Shown here: positions 17,264 through 24,467 of the stretch, in pieces
Layout of the letters: every line of letters starts with the position of its first letter
How positions within the stretch are numbered: the stretch's first letter is position 1
Source: Xanthomonas vesicatoria ATCC 35937
GTDB taxonomy: Bacteria > Pseudomonadota > Gammaproteobacteria > Xanthomonadales > Xanthomonadaceae
NCBI RefSeq assembly: GCF_001908725.1
Contig: NZ_CP018725.1
Span: 2,721,001-2,785,000 of the forward strand
Length of the DNA stretch: 64,000 nt
Reading direction: 5' to 3'
The notes under the pieces: model-generated
Seen by the model: the letters and a program-made list of their open reading frames with translations, nothing else
The model's database searches: none
Told to the model about the DNA's origin: nothing
Position numbers and translations under genes: made by a program

Positions 17264-20014
17264 TCACTGCGCCACGATCTGCGCCTGCGCGGCATCCAGG
17301 CTATCCGATTCGACATGCAGCGTGATGGTGCCGCGTGCGCCCGCCTTGGCCCGCACGATCGCCAGGCACAGCCCATTGAAGGCGTTGCGTTGCGACGCGC
17401 CGAACGACTCCAGATTGGTGGGGTCGCCGTTGTCGGTGGCGACCAGCTCGCCAGGACCATCGATGCGAAACCGCAGGCGGTCGCCGGCAGTGGGCGCAGG
17501 ACGTCCATCGCGATCCAGCAGCCGCACGGTGACAAAGCTCAGATCCCGGCCATCGCCGTCGATGCGGCTGCGGTCTGGCGTGAGCTGCATGCGCGCCGCG
17601 CGGCCGGCCGTCTGCACGCGATCGCTGGCCCACGGCCTGCCGTCCTTGTACGCCTGCACGCGCAGCTCGCCGGGCTGATAGCGCACATCGTCCCAGCGCA
17701 ACCGGTACTGCAGCGCGCCCTTGCGCTTGCGCCCCTGCGAGATGCCGTTGACGAACAGCTCGGCCTCGTCGCCGGAGGTGAACACATGCACCGGCGACAC
17801 CTGGCCCTCGCGGCCGGGCCAGCTCCAGTGCGGCAGCAGATGCGCCATGGGCAGTTCCGGGCGCCACCGCGCCTGATACAGCCAGTAGCGATCCTTGGGA
17901 AACCCCGCCAGATCCAGGATGCCCGAATAGGAGCTGCGCGAGCTGTAATACGGCGTGGGCTCGCCCAGGTAATCGAAGCCGGTCCAGACGAATTCGCCGG
18001 CCACGTACGGGTGCCGGTCCAACGCGGCGAACACCTTGTCCGCACTGGAACCGAAGTCCACTGCATGCAACTCATAGGCGCTGACCTGATGCGCCACCGC
18101 ATCGCCGCCGCGCCCCTCGCGCACCGGTGCGCTGGTGTCCGGGCTCACCGGAAACAGATACACCCCGCGGCTGCTCAATGCCGAGGCGGTTTCGCTGCTG
18201 AGGATCGCCTTGTGCGGAAACTTCGCATGGAATGCCGGATATTGCGGTTGCTTGCGAATGCGCTCGGTGCCCTCGAACTCAGGCGTATCGCGAATGCCCT
18301 CGCCCTGGTAATTGAGACTGATGACATCCAGCGCAGCCGGTAACGGCATGTCGGGCGAGGCGTAGTTCATCGCCGCCGTGGCCGGGCGGCTGGGATCTTC
18401 GTCGTGCACGATGGCATGCAGCTTGCGCGCGATTGCCGCACCCTGCTCGCCGGTGTATTGCTCGCCGACTTCATTGCCCACGCTCCACACCACCACCGAC
18501 GGATGGTTGCGGTCGCGCCGCAACATCGCGCGCAGATCCGGCTCGTGCCATTGCGCAAACACCAGATGGAAATCCAATGGCGTCTTCTTCATCTCCCAAC
18601 TGTCGAACACCTCGTCCACCACCAGCAGGCCCATGCGGTCGGTGAGTTCCAGCAGCTCCGGCGCAGGCGGGTTGTGGCTCATGCGGATGGCATTGGCGCC
18701 CATCTGTTGCAGCAACTGCAGCTGGCGCTCGGCGGCACGCACATTGAACGCGGCACCGAGCGCGCCGAGGTCGTGATGGTTGTTGACCCCGCGAATCGGC
18801 ACGTGCTCGCCGTTGACCAGCAGGCCCCTGTCGGCATCGAACACGATGCCGCGGATGCCGAACGGGGTGCTGTAGCGGTCCACCAGTTGGCCGTTCTGGC
18901 GCACCTCGGTCACCGCCACGTAGCGATGCGGCTGCTGGGTGGGCGGTGGTCCCCATAGTTGCGGGCTCTCGATTTGCACGGTGCCCTGCACGCGGGCACT
19001 GCCGCCGGCGGGCACCGCAATCTGCGTTGCGGGGATCTGCGCGACCGCTTCGCCGCCAGGCGTATCCCTTGCTGGGTCGAGCACATAGATGGCCGTGCTG
19101 ACCTGCGCTTGCGCTGGGGTATGCGCAGCGTTGTCCAGCGTCACAGCCAACTGCACCTGTGCGGATGCCTTCGACACCTGGGGCGTGGTCAATTGCGTGC
19201 CCCACTGGGCGATATGCAGCGGCGCGGTCTTGGTCAGCCACACATGGCGATACAGCCCGCCACCGGGGTACCAGCGCGCCGAGTCGGGTGGATTGTCCAG
19301 ACGGATCGCCAGCTGGTTGCGCGCACCGGCAATCGCATACGGCGTCAGATCCACGCGCCAGGAGCTGTAGCCGTATGGCCAGCCGCCGACCAGCGTGCCG
19401 TTGAGCCAGACCGTGGCATAGGACATCGCGCCATCGAGATCGAGAAACAGCGAGCGGCCGCGGTCGCTGGCAGGGATATCCAGCGTCTTGCGATACCAGC
19501 CCACACCCCAGCTCGCCAGCCGGCCCATGCCGCCGTACGGACCATCGGCAAGGAACGGCCCGGCGATGGCCCAGTCGTGCGGCAGGTCCACCGGTTGCCA
19601 GCGGCTGTCGTCGAAGCCTGTCTGTACATACGCGACGTTGCTGCCGGGATTGCCGGGTGGGCGTCGATGCCGTTGCGCCGGGTCGGCAATGAGTGCGTTG
19701 GCGGTTGGCAGGATCCACGGCTTGAGCACCGCGGTCGACGATACCTGCGGTTGCTGCGCCTGATCCGGGCGCGCGTCGGCCACCTTGCCATCCTCGCTGC
19801 GAACGACCTCCGGGCGCACGTCGTAATCGAGCTCCGCGGTGTTACCCGGCGGATCACCGCGCTGGAAACGCCAGCCCGCGTCCAGCGACACCCGCTCGCG
19901 CGGCGCGCTGCCTGGCGTTGCTGCCGCTGCATCTGCTACCGCTGCTGCACTGACGATGCAGACAAGCGCGACCAGGCCCGCACTCAGAGCGCGCCGGACG
20001 TGCTGCTGCCGCAT
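17264..20014 (-). CDS. Glycoside hydrolase family 2 (beta-galactosidase-like), exported
   Basis: The protein is 916 aa from the ATG at 20014, chosen because MRQQHVRRALSAGLVALVCI starts a good signal peptide; the frame stays open upstream to 20218 with other ATGs (for example 20092). The layout is an N-terminal sugar-binding domain (WYRKTLDIP, YSSWRVDLTPY), an immunoglobulin-like domain, the TIM barrel, then DUF4982-like and C-terminal beta domains. Acid/base Glu is in WSVGNEVGE (about residue 514) and the nucleophile Glu in AGEFVWTGFDYLGEP (about 675). The GIRGIVFDADRGLLVNGEHVPIRGVN block is typical. The substrate may be galactosyl or other side chains of hemicellulose. Confidence 0.85.
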   Translation of the reverse strand: MRQQHVRRALSAGLVALVCIVSAAAVADAAAATPGSAPRERVSLDAGWRFQRGDPPGNTAELDYDVRPEVVRSEDGKVADARPDQAQQPQVSSTAVLKPWILPTANALIADPAQRHRRPPGNPGSNVAYVQTGFDDSRWQPVDLPHDWAIAGPFLADGPYGGMGRLASWGVGWYRKTLDIPASDRGRSLFLDLDGAMSYATVWLNGTLVGGWPYGYSSWRVDLTPYAIAGARNQLAIRLDNPPDSARWYPGGGLYRHVWLTKTAPLHIAQWGTQLTTPQVSKASAQVQLAVTLDNAAHTPAQAQVSTAIYVLDPARDTPGGEAVAQIPATQIAVPAGGSARVQGTVQIESPQLWGPPPTQQPHRYVAVTEVRQNGQLVDRYSTPFGIRGIVFDADRGLLVNGEHVPIRGVNNHHDLGALGAAFNVRAAERQLQLLQQMGANAIRMSHNPPAPELLELTDRMGLLVVDEVFDSWEMKKTPLDFHLVFAQWHEPDLRAMLRRDRNHPSVVVWSVGNEVGEQYTGEQGAAIARKLHAIVHDEDPSRPATAAMNYASPDMPLPAALDVISLNYQGEGIRDTPEFEGTERIRKQPQYPAFHAKFPHKAILSSETASALSSRGVYLFPVSPDTSAPVREGRGGDAVAHQVSAYELHAVDFGSSADKVFAALDRHPYVAGEFVWTGFDYLGEPTPYYSSRSSYSGILDLAGFPKDRYWLYQARWRPELPMAHLLPHWSWPGREGQVSPVHVFTSGDEAELFVNGISQGRKRKGALQYRLRWDDVRYQPGELRVQAYKDGRPWASDRVQTAGRAARMQLTPDRSRIDGDGRDLSFVTVRLLDRDGRPAPTAGDRLRFRIDGPGELVATDNGDPTNLESFGASQRNAFNGLCLAIVRAKAGARGTITLHVESDSLDAAQAQIVAQ

Positions 20015-20237
20015 GTCCGGGCCCGGGTCACGGGCGCGCCTGCCAAGGCGAGACAGCAAAGCCCGCCTAGCCAAGGCCCGCGGTAGCGACATAGGCGCAT
20101 CGCACGTCTTCGCACCCGTCTTGGCTGCGTGCGCGTGACGCTGTGCAGCTGCAGGTGTCATCCGCTCACTCCCACGACGCATGCCGCCTGCAATGCGCCC
20201 GTCGCCGCCTGCGCGCACGTGATGCGCTTGCCCGCTC

Positions 20238-21659
20238 TCACAGCTTGTAGGCCTGCTTGGGCAGGCGGTAGGCCAGATCCACCGCGATCTCCGCAGCCTC
20301 GTCCTCCTCCAGCCGATGCTCGGCCACCAGCTTGGCGAGGAACGCGCTATCCACGCGCCGCGCTACATCGTGGCGGGCCGGGATCGACAGGAACGCACGC
20401 GTGTCGTCGTTGAAACCCACCGTGTTGTAGAAGCCGGCGCTGGCCAGGGTCTGCTCGCGGAACCGCCACATGCCCTCCGGCGCGTCATGGAACCACCACG
20501 CCGGACCCAGCAGCAGCGACGGGTAATGCCCCGCGAGCGGCGCCAGCTCGCGGCTGTAGCTGGTTTCGTCCAGGGTGAACACGATCAGGCGCAGGCGCGG
20601 GTCGTTGCCGTGGCGATCCAGCAGGGGCTTGAGCGCATGCACATAGTCAGTGCGCATCGGAATATCGGCGCCCTTGTCGCGCCCGTAGCGCTGGAACAGC
20701 GGCTGGTTGTGATTGCGAAAGCAGCCCGGATGCAGCTGCATCACCAGCCCGTCGTCCAGACTCATCGCGGCCATTTCGGTCAGCACCTGCGCGCGGAACA
20801 GCTCGGCCTGTTGCGGCGTTGCAGCGCCGCGCACCACGGTCTCGAACAGGCGCTGCGCCTCGCCCGGCGACAGGTCGGCGGTGGCGGCGCTGGGGTGGCC
20901 GTGATCGGTGGAGGTGGCGCCGTGTGCGGCAAAAAATGCGCGGCGTTGCCGATGCGCGCGCAAATAGCCGGGCCAGGTCAGCACGTCCTCGCCGGTGAGC
21001 GCGCCAAACTGCTGCAGCGCACCGGCGAACTGCTCATGCTCCGGGTCCACCACCGGGTCCGGGCGGTACGCGGTGAGCACGCGTCCGGTCCATCCGCTAC
21101 CGGCGATGGCGGCGTGATGCTGCAAGTTGTCGAGCGGCGACTCGGTGGTGGCGATCACCTCGATGTTGAAGCGCTCAAACAACGCACGCGGTGCGAATGC
21201 CGGGGTCTGCAGTGCGGCAGTGATGTGGTCGTAATAATGGTCGGCAGTGGCCGCATCCAGCCGGATGCGCAGGTCGAACACGGCATGGAAGACATGGTTG
21301 AGCCACAACGCCGACGGCGTGCCGCGCAATAGCGCGAAGTGTTCGGCAAACACGCGCCAGGCCGCACGCGGGTCCACCGGCGCGCGCGTGCCGTCGGCGC
21401 GCGGAATACCCAGCGCATCCAGCGCGATGCCCTGGCTGTACAACATGCGGAACACGTAGTGATCGGGCACCAGCAACAGCTCGGTGGCATTGGCGAACGC
21501 CGCGTTGGTCGCAAACCAGGCCGGGTCGGTGTGGCCATGCGGGCTGATGATGGGGAGCGTGGCGATCTGCGCATACAAGCGGCGCGCGATCGCGCGCGTG
21601 CCGGGGTCGGCCGGTAACAGGCGGTCGTCGTGCAGGGTCAGTGGCAAGGGTGTGGGCAT
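20238..21659 (-). CDS. uxaC: Glucuronate isomerase
   Basis: The protein is 473 aa, the normal UxaC length. It interconverts D-glucuronate and D-fructuronate, the entry step for glucuronate released by the GH67 enzyme. Family marks are the metal-ligand start ISPHGHTDPAWFATN, LLVPDHYVFRMLYSQG, WLNHVF, HPGCFRNHNQP, RLIVFTLDETSYSRELAPLAGHYP, GPAWWFHDAPEGM and GFNDDTRAFLSIPARHD. There is no signal peptide. It lies 47 bp after xyn10C and upstream of GH2 on the same strand, so one transcript from the divergent promoter at about 24.1 kb is likely. Confidence 0.95.
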   Translation of the reverse strand: MPTPLPLTLHDDRLLPADPGTRAIARRLYAQIATLPIISPHGHTDPAWFATNAAFANATELLLVPDHYVFRMLYSQGIALDALGIPRADGTRAPVDPRAAWRVFAEHFALLRGTPSALWLNHVFHAVFDLRIRLDAATADHYYDHITAALQTPAFAPRALFERFNIEVIATTESPLDNLQHHAAIAGSGWTGRVLTAYRPDPVVDPEHEQFAGALQQFGALTGEDVLTWPGYLRAHRQRRAFFAAHGATSTDHGHPSAATADLSPGEAQRLFETVVRGAATPQQAELFRAQVLTEMAAMSLDDGLVMQLHPGCFRNHNQPLFQRYGRDKGADIPMRTDYVHALKPLLDRHGNDPRLRLIVFTLDETSYSRELAPLAGHYPSLLLGPAWWFHDAPEGMWRFREQTLASAGFYNTVGFNDDTRAFLSIPARHDVARRVDSAFLAKLVAEHRLEEDEAAEIAVDLAYRLPKQAYKL

Positions 21660-21706
21660 GGGGTCGGGGCACCGATCAAGACGGGATGGGTCAGGCAGCG
21701 CACGCG

Positions 21707-22699
21707 TCAGGGCGCAGGCGTGCCGGGGTGGGCGGCCACGTAATCGCGCAACCAGCGCATCGCCGGTCGCTCGCTGCCGTCGCCACGCACCAGATAGGCG
21801 GCTTCCTTATCGCGCCACAAGCCGGGGCGGAATCCCCACAGCGTGATGCCGCGCACCGCCGGGTGCTCCCAGAAAATTGGAAACACGCGCTGGTAATCGG
21901 CCAGCTGCTGCGCATCGCTTGGCCCATCCAGGTCGAACTCAGTGATGTAGATCGGCAAGCCGGTGGCGGCCAATGCATCCAGATTGGTGCGATGCACGGA
22001 CATTGCCACGTTCGGTGTGGTCTCGAACGCATGCTCCTGGATACCGATGGCATCCACCAACTGCTCACGCTGCAGCAACCGCACGATCTGCAGATATTTA
22101 TGCGTGCTTTGTGCGCTGTTGGTGATGCTGTAGTCGTTGATCATCAGCTTGGCATTGGGAAAATGCTGCCGCGCGAGTCGAAACGACTGCAGTACCCATT
22201 CCCAGCCGCTGTCGCCGTTTCCGCCGAGCGCCTGCAGATAATTGCCGCCGCCGGTATCGTCCTTGCTCGGCGGGTCGTTGAGCGGTTCGTTGACCACTTC
22301 CAAAAGGTCGATGTCCGGGTAGCGCTGGGCCACGGCGGCAAACCACTGCTCGATCTCGCGGCGCTGCTCGGCCGGGCGCAAGGTCTTGATCCACTCCGGC
22401 TGCTGATTGCCCCACACCATCACATGCATCTGGAACGGCATGCCGTTGGCTTTGGCGAACCGGTAAGCGGTATCCAACGCACCCCAGTCCATCTGGTCGC
22501 GTACCGCTTCCACCGTGCCCCACTTGCCGCCGTTTTCCGGGGTGAGCTTGTTCCAGTATTGCGCAAAGCCCGACGCCTGCTGCGGGCTGTAAGCGCTACC
22601 CAGAAACTTGGCTGTGCCCGCTGCCAGCGGCGCGGCCTGCGCCACCGATGCGATGCTTGCCGCCAGCAACAGCCCGATTCTCGCGGTGTGCGGGTACAT
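21707..22699 (-). CDS. xyn10C: GH10 endo-1,4-beta-xylanase
   Basis: The protein is 330 aa with the signal peptide MYPHTARIGLLLAASIASVAQA. The GH10 barrel is complete: NKLTPENGGKWG, then FQMHVMVWGNQQPEW (substrate-binding His/Trp strand), acid/base Glu138 in LLEVVNEPLND, INDYS, GIQEHAF and nucleophile Glu254 in YITEFDLDG. A GAGGAG ribosome site precedes the ATG. Only 10 bases separate it from the upstream transporter stop, which supports co-transcription. It cuts xylan backbones in the periplasm or outside the cell. With the second GH10 gene of the locus broken, this is the only intact endoxylanase in the window. The gene letter follows Xanthomonas usage and was not verified. Confidence 0.92.
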   Translation of the reverse strand: MYPHTARIGLLLAASIASVAQAAPLAAGTAKFLGSAYSPQQASGFAQYWNKLTPENGGKWGTVEAVRDQMDWGALDTAYRFAKANGMPFQMHVMVWGNQQPEWIKTLRPAEQRREIEQWFAAVAQRYPDIDLLEVVNEPLNDPPSKDDTGGGNYLQALGGNGDSGWEWVLQSFRLARQHFPNAKLMINDYSITNSAQSTHKYLQIVRLLQREQLVDAIGIQEHAFETTPNVAMSVHRTNLDALAATGLPIYITEFDLDGPSDAQQLADYQRVFPIFWEHPAVRGITLWGFRPGLWRDKEAAYLVRGDGSERPAMRWLRDYVAAHPGTPAP

Positions 22700-22708
22700 G
22701 GTGACTCC

Positions 22709-24025
22709 TCAAGATGTTGAAGGCGTTGGGTTGGCTGCAGGCAGCTGCGCCGGCAGCAGCTGCGGCACCAGAGCATGCACGACGGCCAACGCCAGCAGAT
22801 AGGCCGAGCCGGCCATCAGAAACACCGGAACGTAGCTGCCGGTGGCCTGCAATAAGAACCCGATGAAGGTGGCGATCAACATGCCGCCCACCGCGCCGGC
22901 AAAACCGCCGATGCCCACCACGGTGGCCACCGCGTGCCGCGGGAACATGTCCGAGGGCAGCGTGAACAGATTGGCCGACCACCCCTGATGCGCGGCGGTG
23001 GCCAGCCCGATCAGCCCCACCGCAACCCACAGGTTGTCTGCGCGCGCGGCAAACACGATCGGCACCACGCAGATCGCGCAGATCAACATGGCCGTCTTGC
23101 GCGCGCGGTTGACGCTCCAGCCGCGCGCGATGAACCGCCCTGCCATCCAGCCACCGGCGATGCTGCCGATGTCGGCCAGCACAAAGATCACGATCAACGG
23201 CGCTCCCAGCTGCAGCAAACTCAAGCCATATTCGGCGTGCAGGAATTTGGGTAGCCAGAACAGGAAGAACCACCAGATCGGGTCGGTGATGAACTTGCCC
23301 AGCACGAATGCCCAAGCCTGGCGATGCCGCAACACTTGCAGCCACGACAGACGCGTTTGCACCGGCTCATGCGCATCGCTGCGGATATGCGCAAGTTCTG
23401 CGGTCGACAGGCCGGGTTGCTGTTCGGGAGGGTGATAGCTGCACCACCACACCACCAGCCAGGTGGCGCTCACTACGCCGGTGAACAGAAAGGCCGCCTG
23501 CCAGCCCCACGCGGTGGCGATCACCGGCACCAGCAACGGCGCGACGATGGCGCCGATGTTGGAGCCGGAATTGAAGATGCCGGTCGCCAGCGCGCGCTCG
23601 CGGCGCGGGAACCATTCGGCCACGGTCTTGAGCGCGGCGGGAAAATTGCCGGATTCGCCAAGGCCCAGAAAAAAACGCGCAATCGCAAACCCCACCACGC
23701 TGGTGGCCAATGCATGCCCCATCGCCGCCAGGCTCCACACGCCGATCGCCAACGCATAGCCCAGCCGCGTCCCGAAGCGGTCGATCACCGCGCCGCTGCA
23801 CAGCAGTCCCAGCGCATACGCGGCCTGAAACGCGGTGACGATGTAACCGTACTGGATCTCGTTCCAGCCGATCTGGGCCTGCAGGAACGGCGCCAGCACG
23901 CCCAGCACCTGGCGGTCCACATAGTTGATGGTGGTTGCGGCCAGCAGCAGCGCACACACACGCCAGCGCACCCGTCCCAGGCGCGCCCCGGGCCCGGCAG
24001 CGTCGACCGCAGGCACATCGCTCAT
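22709..24025 (-). CDS. exuT: MFS hexuronate transporter (anion:cation symporter family)
   Basis: The protein is 438 aa from the ATG at 24025 (MSDVPAVDAAGPGARLGR), preceded by AAGGA. It has twelve predicted membrane spans and the ACS-family signature region INYVDRQVLGVLAPFLQ in helix 1, VIDRFGTRLGY in loop 2-3, GLGESGNFPAALKTVAEWFP in helix 4 and GSNIGAIVAP in helix 5. The family imports glucuronate, galacturonate and similar acids with protons. It is the first gene of the minus-strand run with xyn10C and uxaC, so glucuronate is the likely substrate; aldobiouronic acids are possible. The nearest xyl-box is about 157 bp upstream. Confidence 0.88.
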   Translation of the reverse strand: MSDVPAVDAAGPGARLGRVRWRVCALLLAATTINYVDRQVLGVLAPFLQAQIGWNEIQYGYIVTAFQAAYALGLLCSGAVIDRFGTRLGYALAIGVWSLAAMGHALATSVVGFAIARFFLGLGESGNFPAALKTVAEWFPRRERALATGIFNSGSNIGAIVAPLLVPVIATAWGWQAAFLFTGVVSATWLVVWWCSYHPPEQQPGLSTAELAHIRSDAHEPVQTRLSWLQVLRHRQAWAFVLGKFITDPIWWFFLFWLPKFLHAEYGLSLLQLGAPLIVIFVLADIGSIAGGWMAGRFIARGWSVNRARKTAMLICAICVVPIVFAARADNLWVAVGLIGLATAAHQGWSANLFTLPSDMFPRHAVATVVGIGGFAGAVGGMLIATFIGFLLQATGSYVPVFLMAGSAYLLALAVVHALVPQLLPAQLPAANPTPSTS

Positions 24026-24181
24026 GCGCGCGCGTCCTTCAAGCGCACAACCGCCGCGCATGTGCGCTGGCAATTGCTGCGGTACCTCGCAGCATCGACG
24101 GGCGCATGCAGCTCGCCTGCGCGTTGTCCGGTTCGAATCATCGACCACTGCACCTGCACGAAGGTGGCCTTGCGCCACGGG

Positions 24182-24195
24182 TGATAGCGCTACCA
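24182..24195 (-). promoter_or_regulatory. xyl-box palindrome, exuT-proximal
   Basis: TGATAGCGCTACCA on the plus strand, which reads TGGTAGCGCTATCA on the minus strand. It differs at one position from the motif TGGTAGCGCTAACA that I recall being described as the xyl-box of Xanthomonas xylan genes. It lies 157 bp upstream of the exuT start. Confidence 0.75.
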
Positions 24196-24331
24196 TTACC
24201 ACGGCAATGCGATAAATCCATCGCGCAGTGCAGCACGCCGCAGCCGCTCGTCCAAATGCTGGGGAAGCGCGACAACGCCGGCGCGCTATGCCCCGGCAAC
24301 TATGCTGCCATGCAGCGTGATGTTCTGAATT

Positions 24332-24345
24332 TGGTAGCGCTAACA
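24332..24345 (+). promoter_or_regulatory. xyl-box palindrome, receptor-proximal
   Basis: TGGTAGCGCTAACA, an exact match to the recalled Xanthomonas xyl-box, lies 123 bp upstream of the receptor GTG. The central AGCGCT core is typical of LacI-family operators. The regulator that binds it is not evidently in this window. Confidence 0.82.
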
Positions 24346-24467
24346 TCCAATGCCACTGATCGCCCGTTCCCCCATCGCATCATCGCCGCGCCGCTCCCCG
24401 GCAGCGGCACTTCCTGCGCAGGGGCGATGCGTGGGACGTCTGCTCACCTGTTAGGGAAGGGATTACG

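Larger units (their letters stand above)
24026..24467. promoter_or_regulatory. Divergent promoter region between exuT and the TonB receptor, with two xyl-boxes
   Basis: This 442-bp gene-free stretch feeds both the minus-strand transporter/xylanase run and the plus-strand receptor run. It contains the two palindromes listed separately, one nearer each gene, as expected for co-regulation by one repressor. No reliable -35/-10 hexamers could be assigned. Confidence 0.7.
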
